Positions 9,353 to 16,980 of a DNA stretch of 64,000 nucleotides are shown here, one piece after another. Numbering within the stretch: the first letter of the stretch is position 1; every line of letters begins with the position of its first letter. Location of the stretch: positions 62,001-126,000 of the forward strand of contig NZ_BCZK01000009.1 of assembly GCF_001598695.1 (NCBI RefSeq). Direction: 5' to 3'. A program made the position numbers and the translations under genes. Under the pieces are notes generated by a model. That model saw nothing but the letters and a program-made list of their open reading frames with translations, searched no databases and was not told where the DNA came from. The DNA is from Klebsiella oxytoca NBRC 105695. GTDB lineage: Bacteria; Pseudomonadota; Gammaproteobacteria; Enterobacterales; Enterobacteriaceae.

Positions 9353-9832
9353 TTAGTGCGATTTGTTGTGCTGGGTACAGATTTCAGGAACCGGATCGCA
9401 GCCGCTGGTGTCGGCTTTTTTGACTTCTTCCAGCGCACTGGCCACGGTATGGCGAGCTAAAACCTCTAACGAAGCCTGCTCTGCTTCATCGGCGACAGAT
9501 TTGAAGTACCAGCACGCGTTGGCGCTCACCACGCAGCGGGCAGGGATGTCGGGACGTGACGCCCACAGCTTTTTATCTTCGATGACGGATACGTAGATAT
9601 CGCGCAGGGTAATCTCTTCCGCCGGGCGACCAAGATGGATAGAGCCGTTGCGGCCAAGCGTTGAGACGATGATACCGTCACGCGTGAGCGGAACCATCAA
9701 TTTGCGGATAAAGCTCGGATTGGCTTTCAGACCGTAGGCCAGAATCGTACTCGTTGAGCGTTCGCCCGATTGCTCCGCCATCGCTACGCTGAGGACCATC
9801 TGCAAAGCTGTCGGGAAGCGGTAATCTAACAT
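9353..9832 (-). CDS. oqxR: OqxR, Rrf2-family repressor of oqxAB
   Basis: A 159-residue winged-helix regulator of the Rrf2/BadM family. The N-terminus LDYRFPTALQMVLSVAMAEQSGERSTSTILAYGLKANPSFIRKLM contains the HTH, with recognition helix NPSFIRKLMVPL. The next part is the wing GIIVSTLGRNGSIHLGRPAEEITLRDIY. Cys residues near positions 99 and 106 (ARCVVSANACW) are in the region where other Rrf2 proteins bind Fe-S clusters, but cluster binding is not demonstrated here. In K. pneumoniae loss of OqxR causes rarA and oqxAB overexpression. It converges on oqxB. A dyad over its own promoter suggests autoregulation. Confidence 0.92.
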   Translation of the reverse strand: MLDYRFPTALQMVLSVAMAEQSGERSTSTILAYGLKANPSFIRKLMVPLTRDGIIVSTLGRNGSIHLGRPAEEITLRDIYVSVIEDKKLWASRPDIPARCVVSANACWYFKSVADEAEQASLEVLARHTVASALEEVKKADTSGCDPVPEICTQHNKSH

Positions 9833-9904
9833 TTTCTTGTCCTGGGTTGCGGTGAATCTTGTTCTTTTTGGCGCCGCAGAGGTGAGTAATCAATAAACAA
9901 CAAT

Positions 9905-9920
9905 ATACCAAATACGGTAT
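9905..9920 (-). promoter_or_regulatory. Candidate OqxR operator over the oqxR promoter
   Basis: ATACC (9905-9909) and GGTAT (9916-9920) form an inverted repeat with a 6-bp spacer. On the minus strand the right arm runs into TATATT, a possible -10 region, about 70 bp upstream of the oqxR start. Rrf2 regulators such as IscR bind dyads with CC/GG cores of this kind. Assignment to OqxR is inference from position. Confidence 0.5.
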
Positions 9921-10628
9921 TTTTTTTGAAGTCATCAACGATTGACCTGGCGCGTAAAAAAGAGTTTCCGGTATCCCTGTGCTTTACCGCAAAGTTATGC
10001 CAGAGCGCGTAAAAATGTATCGGTGAAGGGCAGGATGATCAGTTTAGGGGAGGGGGCAAGGTTTAGCATGGGAGCAAAGATGCCGCAGGTAATAAGCGAA
10101 AAACGAATAGTCCCCGGTGGTCCCCTGGCCCGCAAACAGCGCAGCAGTCAGGTAATTTATACTGTTTGAACGCTGACGTATAAAATATTCGATATTGCAA
10201 ACTTTAAATCTACGCCACTTCTAATACACATCAGTATTCAGTCAATGACTGTAGCAAAAATAAGATTATTCTAGCGAGGTTGGGCACTATGTACCCATCA
10301 AGGATATTTCCACGAATAATGCATCTGCATTAATATTCTCATTATTTACAGGTGGTTACGCTTGCCTGCTAATATTTTTGGTGAGAAAAATGGTTAAAAT
10401 GGAATCCTCTACTAAAATCAAATTGTTGATTAAATTCATACACTGTTCATTCGTATTAATTTAGATGATTGGCTTTTGTCTATCGCCCGAAATTGCAGCG
10501 GTGAATGATAGCTGCTGACGATAATTACTCAGTTCGATATTGCCATAAGTCTGGCAGGTAAACTTCTGCCCTGGACGTTTGTGCATAACGAGTTCGGGGT
10601 TAAAAAGTTATTTCAAAGGACAACGTAA
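9921..10628. other. AT-rich 708-bp intergenic region, no confident gene
   Basis: No convincing gene was found here. The sequence is AT-rich and lacks good ribosome sites. A frame at 10264-10464 stays open for 66 codons and would encode a hydrophobic stretch (about FSLFTGGYACLLIFLV) followed by a basic tail, but its only start is a late GTG at 10381 without a Shine-Dalgarno, so it may be a gene remnant. GCGCGTAAAAA occurs near both 9950 and 10005. The last bases provide AAAGGA for the gene at 10629. Confidence 0.5.
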
Positions 10629-11612
10629 ATGACGCATATCTACGAATCTACCAATATTAGTAATCAGGAAACAGCCAGACCTTTGCCTGTCGGCGGGGTA
10701 AATAGCGCGAGCGCGGTATCGTGGGGAGCAATATTTGCAGGCGCAGCCGCAGCGGCTTCGCTGGCGCTGATGCTGCTTATGCTTGGCGCAGGCTTAGGCC
10801 TGACGTCCATTTCTCCGTGGGAAAATCACGGTCTGGCAGCAGGTACCATGGGTATTGTCGCCATTGCCTGGCTGACGTTTACCCAAATTGTGGCGTCAGG
10901 AATGGGGGGATATCTGGCCGGGCGTTTGCGTACCAAATGGGTTGATACTCATACCAATGAAATCTATTTTCGCGATACAGCGCATGGTTTTCTGACCTGG
11001 GCCGTTGCATTGCTGGTATCGGCTGTGCTTTTGACCACCACTGTCAGCTCACTCATCGGCGGCAGCGCAAAAGTGATTGGCTCCGTTGCCGGGGGCGCGA
11101 CGGCAACCGCGATGAGTAACGCGGGAGACGAATCTTCCGTGCTGTCGAAGTCATCGATGGAATATTTTACCCGCTCGCTGTTCCGTTCGACCGCTTCCGC
11201 TCCGGCAGATAACGGCGGATTTCCGGCTAATTCATCAGGTAATGACGCGATGGCAATGAATCAGCCCGTACCGCCAAAGGCCGAATCTCCAGCGCAATTA
11301 GCAGAGGTTACGGGTATTTTTGCTAACAGCATTTATACTGGCGCGCTTCCGCAGGAAGATCTGACTTATGTAGCGCAGTTAGTTTCGCAGAATACCGGCA
11401 TCAGCCAGCAAGAGGCCGAGCAGCGGGTTCAGGCTGTTTATGATAAAGCGCAGGCCAATTTGAAAGAGGCAAAAAATAAAGCACAGCAGGCCGCAGATGC
11501 TGCCAGAAAAGCCACGAGCTACGTTACCCTGTGGTCATTTATTTCTCTGTTAATCGGCGCATTCGTTGCCAGCCTGTGTGCAACCTATGGCGGCCGTCAG
11601 CGTGACTTATAA
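10629..11612 (+). CDS. Membrane protein with C-terminal coiled coil, function unknown
   Basis: A 327-residue protein I recognise only as a conserved proteobacterial membrane protein of unknown role. Three hydrophobic segments are near the N-terminus (about residues 25-55 AIFAGAAAAASLALMLLMLG, 70-95 with a GMGGYLAG glycine motif, and 115-145), and one is near the end (about 300-320). Between them is a Ser/Pro/Ala-rich linker and an Ala/Lys/Gln-rich helix (AQANLKEAKNKAQQAADAARKA) that should form a coiled coil. The start follows AAAGGA by eight bases. A 24-residue ORF with a strong ribosome site follows after 30 bp and is probably co-transcribed. Confidence 0.75.
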   Translation: MTHIYESTNISNQETARPLPVGGVNSASAVSWGAIFAGAAAAASLALMLLMLGAGLGLTSISPWENHGLAAGTMGIVAIAWLTFTQIVASGMGGYLAGRLRTKWVDTHTNEIYFRDTAHGFLTWAVALLVSAVLLTTTVSSLIGGSAKVIGSVAGGATATAMSNAGDESSVLSKSSMEYFTRSLFRSTASAPADNGGFPANSSGNDAMAMNQPVPPKAESPAQLAEVTGIFANSIYTGALPQEDLTYVAQLVSQNTGISQQEAEQRVQAVYDKAQANLKEAKNKAQQAADAARKATSYVTLWSFISLLIGAFVASLCATYGGRQRDL

Positions 11613-11642
11613 TTTCTAACACTCATTATTCAGGAGGAACCT

Positions 11643-11717
11643 ATGCGTTCAATATTGCTTTTCTTTCTGGGCGTGCCGATCCCAATCATTATTTTGATCG
11701 CGTTATTTGTGCACTAA
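11643..11717 (+). CDS. 24-residue hydrophobic membrane microprotein
   Basis: The ORF starts MRSILLFFLGVPIPIIILIA and ends with LFVH. Nearly the whole peptide is one transmembrane helix after a single Arg, with a Pro-Ile-Pro kink. A near-perfect Shine-Dalgarno AGGAGG (11632-11637) lies five bases before the ATG, far stronger than for most genes in the window, which argues for real translation. It follows the 327-residue membrane protein by 30 bp and precedes an intrinsic terminator. Similar tiny hydrophobic ORFs are known next to such genes, as I recall. Function is unknown. Confidence 0.72.
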   Translation: MRSILLFFLGVPIPIIILIALFVH

Positions 11718-11780
11718 CGATTTTCCGGCCCCGCAGGAATAGTTGTTAAGAAAATACTGACCTTGCGCACATTACCGCTA

Positions 11781-11816
11781 AAGCATAAATGCCCTTTGAG
11801 GGCATTTATGCTTTTT
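11781..11816 (+). terminator. Intrinsic terminator after the microprotein
   Basis: A perfect 15-bp stem, AAGCATAAATGCCCT (11781-11795) with AGGGCATTTATGCTT (11799-11813), has a 3-base loop and runs into TTT. It closes the transcription unit 10629-11717 and lies 78 bp from the stop of the opposing GAPDH gene. Confidence 0.88.
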
Positions 11817-11894
11817 ATCAGGCGTTCAGCGGAGCCTGCTGCGCGTCACCTGAATCTCTCCATGATGTTCACTATCAATCACACCCGCAGTGAA

Positions 11895-12905
11895 TTAGCG
11901 TTCACGACTTGCCATCATCAGCGCCAGGTCGACGAGGCGATTAGAGAATCCCCATTCGTTGTCGTACCACGCCAGAATTTTGACCATATTGCCGCCAATC
12001 ACCAGCGTTGACAGACCGTCGATAATCGATGAGCGCGGGTCGCCCCGGTAGTCGCTGGAGACCAGCGGTTCATCGCTATAGCCGAGGATACCTTTCAGTG
12101 GCCCCGTCGCGGCGGCTTCGCGAAAGGCATTATTCACCTCTTCGCTTGTCACATCTCGCTCAAGCGTGACGGTCAGGTCGACAATGGATACCACCGGAAC
12201 GGGGACGCGCAGCGAATATCCCGTCAGCCGGCCCTCCAGCGCAGGAATAACTTTGCCCAGCGCCTTCGCGGCACCGCTGGAGTACGGTACGATCGACAGC
12301 GCAGCGGCGCGGGCGCCACGCAGATCTTTTTCCGGCTGGTCGTGCAGCGCCTGGCTGTTGGTATAAGCGTGGGTCGTGTTCATCAGGCCATGCTTGATCC
12401 CAAAATGTTGGTGCAGAACCTGGGCGGCAGGCGCCAGACCGTTGGTGGTGCAGCTACCGTTACTGACCACGTAGTGCTTATCCGGGGAGTAGAGGCCATC
12501 GTTAACGCCCATCACGATAGTTAAATCATCGTTTTTACCGGGGGCGGAGATAATCACGCGCTTCGCGCCACCGCTGTGGATATGCACCGCCGCCTTGTCG
12601 CGCTCGGTGAAGAAGCCTGTGGCTTCAATCACGATATCGACTTCACGCTGACGCCACGGGATATTTGCCGGATCGCGTTCGCTGAACACGGTAATGGGTT
12701 TACCATCAACCACAAGTTGCCCCTCGCTGGCGGTGACGTCGGCGTCGAGTTTACCGAGCAGCGAGTCGTATTTCAGTAGATGCGCCAGCGTCTTACTGTC
12801 TGTCAGATCGTTAATTGCCACAATCTCAATATCCGGATTGCCCAGTGCAGCACGCAGTACGTTGCGTCCGATACGACCAAAACCGTTAATACCGACCTTA
12901 ACCAT
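11895..12905 (-). CDS. Type I glyceraldehyde-3-phosphate dehydrogenase paralogue
   Basis: A 336-residue phosphorylating GAPDH. The NAD domain begins [20 protein letters not shown]; the Asp in AINDLTD predicts NAD over NADP. The active site is SNGSCTTN, with the catalytic Cys near 150, and HAYT supplies the His. The phosphate loop is RGARAAALSIVPYSSGAAKALG. It differs from housekeeping GapA (for example the Gly residues flanking SCTTN) and from the GapC-like gene at 55701. ATG 12905 with AAGGAG six bases upstream is preferred over a longer open frame. It lies 78 bp downstream of a DJ-1/AraC regulator on the same strand, which may control it. Confidence 0.88.
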   Translation of the reverse strand: MVKVGINGFGRIGRNVLRAALGNPDIEIVAINDLTDSKTLAHLLKYDSLLGKLDADVTASEGQLVVDGKPITVFSERDPANIPWRQREVDIVIEATGFFTERDKAAVHIHSGGAKRVIISAPGKNDDLTIVMGVNDGLYSPDKHYVVSNGSCTTNGLAPAAQVLHQHFGIKHGLMNTTHAYTNSQALHDQPEKDLRGARAAALSIVPYSSGAAKALGKVIPALEGRLTGYSLRVPVPVVSIVDLTVTLERDVTSEEVNNAFREAAATGPLKGILGYSDEPLVSSDYRGDPRSSIIDGLSTLVIGGNMVKILAWYDNEWGFSNRLVDLALMMASRER

Positions 12906-12983
12906 AATCCACTCCTTATTGATTGGCTCTGGAGTCAATGTAGGCCGGGCGTTTGATGGCGTAAATGACAAAAAAGGATCACT

Positions 12984-13964
12984 TTACGCCATTCTGCGGC
13001 TGTGAAACCGCTGGCGATATTCGCCGGGCGTGAGATGAAGCTGTTTTTCAAACAGCCGTCGCAGGTTAATGCTACTGCCAAATCCCGTTTGTTCGGCGAT
13101 ACGCTCCAGCGTGTCGCTGGTCTGCTCCAGACGCTGCCGGGCAGCGGCCAGACGAGCTTCCGCGACGTAACGCGCCGGCGAAGCGCCGGTTTCCCGGGTA
13201 AACACGCGGGTGAAATTTCGCGGACTCATGGCGACTTTTTCCGCCAGCTTATCCACGCTGAGGTCGGCGGTGAGATTTTCGAGCAACCATGCCAGCAGAT
13301 CGTTAATCGGGCCTAGGGTGGTAGTCTGCCGAAGGTTGTAGCGGCTAAACTGCAGCTGGCCTCCGGGGCGACGCAGATACATGACGAAGTCCTGGGCGAT
13401 ATCGCGCGCCAGGCTGAAGCCGTAATCTTCTTCAACCAGCGCCAGCGTAAGATCAAAGCCGGAACTGACCCCGCCAGAGGTCCAGATATGTTCGTCCTGA
13501 ATATAGAGCGGACCGCCCTCGACGCGGACCAGCGGGAATTCCGCCTGCATGGTTTCCAACAGCTTCCAGTGGGTAGTGGCCCGTCTGCCGTCCAGCAGCC
13601 CGGTTTGCGCCAGCAGCATCGCACCGCCGCAAATGGAGGCAATGCGGCGGGCATGGGGAGCGGCAAGGCGCAGCCAGTCAACCACCGCAATCCCTTCCTG
13701 CGGGTTTTGACCTCTACCGGTAATGATGATCGTATCGAGGGGCTCGCGAGGGTCTATCTCATGCAGGCGATGATCGGCCAGCAAATTTAAACCGGACTGA
13801 CCATGGATCACCTGATGCGGTTGAGTCGTCGCCAGCCGTACCTGGTAACAGATCTCACTGGCGCCTTCCGGATGCAGGCGGTTAGCCTGCATCAGAATGT
13901 CGGCAATACCGGCGGACTCAAACAGCATGCCGCCATCCGGGACAATAATGAGTATTTTCTTCAT
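12984..13964 (-). CDS. GlxA-type regulator (DJ-1/PfpI plus AraC HTH)
   Basis: A 326-residue transcription regulator. The N-terminal half is a DJ-1/PfpI amidotransferase-like fold, with the nucleophile-elbow-like SICGGAMLLAQTGLLDGRRATTHW. The C-terminal 100 residues are an AraC domain: LAEKVAMSPRNFTRVFTRETG, then RIAEQTGFGSSINLRRLFEKQLHLTPGEYRQRF. Regulators of this class respond to small molecules; the ligand here is unknown. The GAPDH paralogue follows on the same strand, so that gene is a plausible target or operon partner. Several other regulators of this architecture exist in enterics, so no symbol is given. Confidence 0.87.
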   Translation of the reverse strand: MKKILIIVPDGGMLFESAGIADILMQANRLHPEGASEICYQVRLATTQPHQVIHGQSGLNLLADHRLHEIDPREPLDTIIITGRGQNPQEGIAVVDWLRLAAPHARRIASICGGAMLLAQTGLLDGRRATTHWKLLETMQAEFPLVRVEGGPLYIQDEHIWTSGGVSSGFDLTLALVEEDYGFSLARDIAQDFVMYLRRPGGQLQFSRYNLRQTTTLGPINDLLAWLLENLTADLSVDKLAEKVAMSPRNFTRVFTRETGASPARYVAEARLAAARQRLEQTSDTLERIAEQTGFGSSINLRRLFEKQLHLTPGEYRQRFHSRRMA

Positions 13965-14177
13965 GTCCTGAAAAGTAATCTTTTTACAGAATAAGTCAAC
14001 AGGATGGATGGGGAAGGGGGCAATCTTACTTGCCTGAGAGACGGTATTTTCAGCCAGATGATGGTTGACGTTGCCTGAGCGGCGTCGCCTGCTGAGGTAG
14101 ATCTGCTGGAAAAGAGGGCAGAATGTCCGCTATTAGCGAGGAGCGGACGTTAACTCATAGATTAAAAGGGGATTCAA

Positions 14178-14267
14178 ATGTCAATAGCGCGACTTTCTGG
14201 GATACTTATCGTGTTGCTGACTAAGCCTCTACCTCTAAGGAATGTCATACACATTTGGTGGTCTTAA
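14178..14267 (+). CDS. Possible 29-residue leader peptide before the HNH gene
   Basis: The ORF starts MSIARLSGILIVLLTKPLPL and ends in IHIWWS. It has AAGGGG seven bases before the ATG. Its TAA overlaps the ATG of the next gene (TAATG at 14265-14269), a typical layout for translational coupling. The first 15 residues are hydrophobic. It could be a leader whose translation sets expression of the downstream protein, or a chance ORF. No homologue is recognised. Confidence 0.4.
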   Translation: MSIARLSGILIVLLTKPLPLRNVIHIWWS

Positions 14268-15043
14268 TGGAAATATTCTTCAAATCATATCAGACAGAAG
14301 GCTGTTGCTTATGCGGGTCTAGTGGTTCTCTCACCGGAGAGCACAAAATAAAAGCTTCGGCGTTGAGAAAAATTTTTGGAAGTAATGCAATGGTCATTGG
14401 AGATTTTGATGATGGCGGCATTCTTCGTACAGCACAAGGTCCTAAGTCTAAGGCTTTCCATTTTTCGGCACGAATGTGCTCTTTATGCAATGGCTCTCGT
14501 ACACAGCCTGCAGATCAGGAATTTGATCGATTTCACACTTTAGTTTCATCGCTGTTATCAGAAGGTAGGGACCCTTCTGAGGTGTTTAATATGCCACAGT
14601 ATAATTTGGACTCAGAAGCCTACCTCAATGTGTTTAGATACTTTTCCAAAATTTTATGCTGCCAAATTGCAGAAGCAGGCGGCCCTCGCCCATTAGAGGC
14701 TTGCGAATTTGCTATAGGAAAAACGAGTAGGAACATTATCTTTCTACACATTGATGTAGATCCAATCTACCTGACTTATCGAGATACATGCGGAGAACAT
14801 GGTTTTGCTAGACATGGAGGACTTATTGTCCTGTTTGACTCAAAAACACACAATCCAACATGTTTCCAGACCTTGTTAAGTTTGGGTGCTGTGAGGTATC
14901 TTTTTTGGGTTAGATTTGATGCACTTGTTGGAGCTGAGTTACGTACATCCCATCATGAATTTTGGCTCAAATGTAAGGCCGCGTATCAAGAGGCTATAAA
15001 AAATCCACTATCGGATGAACAGCGATATCGCTTAGGTATTTAA
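14267..15043 (+). CDS. HNH-endonuclease-like protein with two Cys pairs
   Basis: A 258-residue protein of unknown function. CCLCGSSGSLTGEHKIKASAL near residue 10-30 and MCSLCNGSRTQPAD near 70 give the CxxC...(E/D)H...CxxCN pattern of zinc-stabilised HNH nucleases. The remaining 180 residues (with FARHGGLIVLFD) match nothing I recognise. ATG 14267 is preferred to an upstream TTG at 14255 because of the TAATG junction with a short ORF. Base composition is much richer in A+T than the flanking GAPDH, oqx and tyn genes, suggesting transfer. It stands alone; a defence or phage-related role is possible but not shown. Confidence 0.65.
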   Translation: MEIFFKSYQTEGCCLCGSSGSLTGEHKIKASALRKIFGSNAMVIGDFDDGGILRTAQGPKSKAFHFSARMCSLCNGSRTQPADQEFDRFHTLVSSLLSEGRDPSEVFNMPQYNLDSEAYLNVFRYFSKILCCQIAEAGGPRPLEACEFAIGKTSRNIIFLHIDVDPIYLTYRDTCGEHGFARHGGLIVLFDSKTHNPTCFQTLLSLGAVRYLFWVRFDALVGAELRTSHHEFWLKCKAAYQEAIKNPLSDEQRYRLGI

Positions 15044-15202
15044 TTAAACTATGTGAAATACGATACTGTTCTGATTTGAAGGTCTGAAGATATCTGGCCC
15101 TGCTCCGTACTGGAGCAACGTCCGCTCTTGGCACTCAGCTGACCTTGTGCTTAAACCATGATGGCGCTGGTAGGATAGCTGTGGATGATTGAAAGGTAAC
15201 AA

Positions 15203-15823
15203 CTAATCCCGTAGCCGTAAATGCGTTGCAATTCCCCATCTAAGGGCGGCACATCGTCCATCAATCAGGTCGAAAACCGAGTAACTCGCGTTGGGTTGCG
15301 CATACCGCGGGAAATCATCGACAGTTCCACTTTGGAGAATCGAAAGAACGCCCTGAATGACATGTCCGTGCGACACAATGCATATCGTTTGATGATGGCG
15401 ATTTTTTTCCAGAGCGTATAAAAAATGCATCATACGCTGAGAGGCATATGAGAGAGACTCGCCTCCGGGCGGACAATACTCGGCATCAAGTTTGAATAAC
15501 GCTTCTGCAGCATCCGGGCTGTGCTTCAGGAGCTGCGCTGTTGCCATGCCTTCAAATTGACCCAATGCTTGTTCTTTCAGGGCAGGCTCAGCTATCAGTG
15601 AGCAACAAAAGCTTTCAGCCAGGCTCTGTCCCATTTGCCAGGCACGACCAAGCGGAGAAGCGTAGACACATTCTACCCGGTAATCACACGCTGCAAACGC
15701 CGCAAGTAAGGCTGATGTCTGGCGTTTCCCCCGGGAGGTCAATGCGCTATCGCTCTGTCCTTGTAGAATCTCTCTCACATTCCACTCGGTTTCCGCGTGT
15801 CGAACAAGTATCACTTGCATCAT
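15203..15823 (-). CDS. Histidine phosphatase (phosphoglycerate mutase family)
   Basis: A 206-residue histidine-phosphatase-superfamily protein. The phosphorylated His lies in VILVRHAETEWN near the N-terminus with Arg before it. Other active site elements are PLGRAWQ, GQFEGM, and the second His in IVSHGHVIQG. Most relatives hydrolyse sugar phosphates or similar small phosphates. The start ATG at 15823 or 15820 is chosen because the motif usually begins within ten residues of the start; no clear ribosome site is visible. It is divergent from the gntR-PTS operon across a region with a CRP-type palindrome, so it may detoxify phosphorylated intermediates of that pathway. This last point is inference. 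Confidence 0.8.
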   Translation of the reverse strand: MMQVILVRHAETEWNVREILQGQSDSALTSRGKRQTSALLAAFAACDYRVECVYASPLGRAWQMGQSLAESFCCSLIAEPALKEQALGQFEGMATAQLLKHSPDAAEALFKLDAEYCPPGGESLSYASQRMMHFLYALEKNRHHQTICIVSHGHVIQGVLSILQSGTVDDFPRYAQPNASYSVFDLIDGRCAALRWGIATHLRLRD

Positions 15824-16070
15824 TAAAGGGCCATGTGTGTTATTGATGAAAATGCTAAAGACCAAACCTATCCCTTTAATAGAGTAGAATGTTTCTGCTC
15901 TGGATGATAAACAGCAATAAGTGTAGCTGACCAGGATGTTCAGTCTCAGAATTGATGCATTGAACATCGTTAACCTCCACTCCTGGTCCGCAGCAGCTTT
16001 CACCACCCTGGACTTAAATTTACCCAGCGATCGCTAACGCATTATCGACTTCAATGGCCAGATAATGGAC

Positions 16071-16094
16071 TTTATGTGATGTTCATCACATAAA
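16071..16094. promoter_or_regulatory. Perfect CRP-type palindrome
   Basis: TTTATGTGAT (16071-16080) and ATCACATAAA (16085-16094) form a perfect 10+10 palindrome over a 4-base centre. It contains TGTGA-N6-TCACA, the CRP consensus. It lies between the divergent phosphatase gene and the gntR-PTS operon, so both could be under cAMP-CRP control. Confidence 0.85.
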
Positions 16095-16183
16095 AATGAT
16101 CCTGATTAGAGCTCCAAAATTGTGACTCTCTGCCATACCTCCCATCTAAAAAATCCCTATCATAAACTCGAAGTTGTACATGA

Positions 16184-16197
16184 TTGTCCATGGACAA
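16184..16197. promoter_or_regulatory. Candidate operator of the adjacent GntR regulator
   Basis: TTGTCCATGGACAA is a perfect 14-bp palindrome centred 30 bp before the gntR start codon. GntR/UTRA repressors typically bind short dyads of this form in front of their own gene. An outer pair, GTTGT (16173) with ACAAC (16194), overlaps it. Binding by this particular regulator is inferred from position. Confidence 0.65.
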
Positions 16198-16220
16198 CTC
16201 TAAATGTTCAGGTGCGCACC

Positions 16221-16967
16221 ATGAAAACATTAATAAAAAGTTCACAAATTCCGCTTTATCAGCAGGTTGTGGAGTGGATAAGAGAAAGTATCTATAGCGG
16301 GGAACTTGTTGAGGATGACCGCATACCTTCAGAGTTTCAAATCATGGATATGCTTGAGGTGAGTCGCGGTACCGTTAAGAAAGCGGTGGACCAACTGGTA
16401 AGAGAAGGTGTCCTTGTGCAAGTTCAGGGTAAAGGCACCTTTGTGAAAAAGGAAAATGTTGCTTATCCGCTGGGTGAAGGTTTGCTCTCTTTTGCGGAAG
16501 CCCTGGCAAGCCAGAAAATAAACTTCACCACCAGCGTTATTACTTCCCGGCTGGAACCAGCCAATCGTTTCGTGGCTGAAAAGCTCGGAATTCACCCGGG
16601 GCAGGATATTCTGTTTCTTGAACGCCTTCGCTCTATTGGTGATGAAAAAGTGATGTTGATTGAAAATCGTATCAACATTGAGCTTTGTCCCGGTATTGTG
16701 GATGTGGATTTTACCAGGGAAAATTTATTTCCAACGATTGAGCGATTATCTCAAAAGAAAATAAGTTTCTCTGAAAGTCGTTACGCTGCCAGACTCATTG
16801 GTAATGAACGAGGACATTTTCTGGATATTGGTGAAGATGCGCCTGTTTTACATTTAGAACAGTTAGTGTTTTTCTCCAGAGGATTGCCCGTTGAGTTTGG
16901 AAACGTCTGGCTAAAAGGCAATAAATATTATCTTGGCACCATATTGCAGCGCCGGGATGCTAACTAG
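16221..16967 (+). CDS. GntR/UTRA-family transcriptional regulator of the PTS islet
   Basis: A 248-residue HutC-type regulator. The N-terminal winged helix is IPLYQQVVEWIRESIYSGELVEDDRIPSEFQIMDMLEVSRGTVKKAVDQLVREG, followed by the wing VQGKGTFV. The C-terminal half is a UTRA ligand domain, which in relatives binds a phosphorylated sugar. ATG 16221 is chosen; a longer frame from GTG 16122 would run across the predicted operator. PTS IIA starts 13 bp after its stop, so regulator and transporter are one operon. It probably represses the operon until the sugar phosphate made by the PTS accumulates. Confidence 0.85.
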   Translation: MKTLIKSSQIPLYQQVVEWIRESIYSGELVEDDRIPSEFQIMDMLEVSRGTVKKAVDQLVREGVLVQVQGKGTFVKKENVAYPLGEGLLSFAEALASQKINFTTSVITSRLEPANRFVAEKLGIHPGQDILFLERLRSIGDEKVMLIENRINIELCPGIVDVDFTRENLFPTIERLSQKKISFSESRYAARLIGNERGHFLDIGEDAPVLHLEQLVFFSRGLPVEFGNVWLKGNKYYLGTILQRRDAN

Positions 16968-16980
16968 TAAAGAGGGAATT

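Noticed and set aside
9942-10169. 75-codon plus-strand frame upstream of the 10629 gene
   Set aside because: No ribosome site, no family resemblance, and basic low-complexity content; it overlaps the oqxR promoter region.
14123-14150. TGTCCGCT...AGCGGACG inverted repeat as a transposon end
   Set aside because: A partial copy occurs at 15119, but there is no transposase, no matching full-length inverted repeat and no target duplication.
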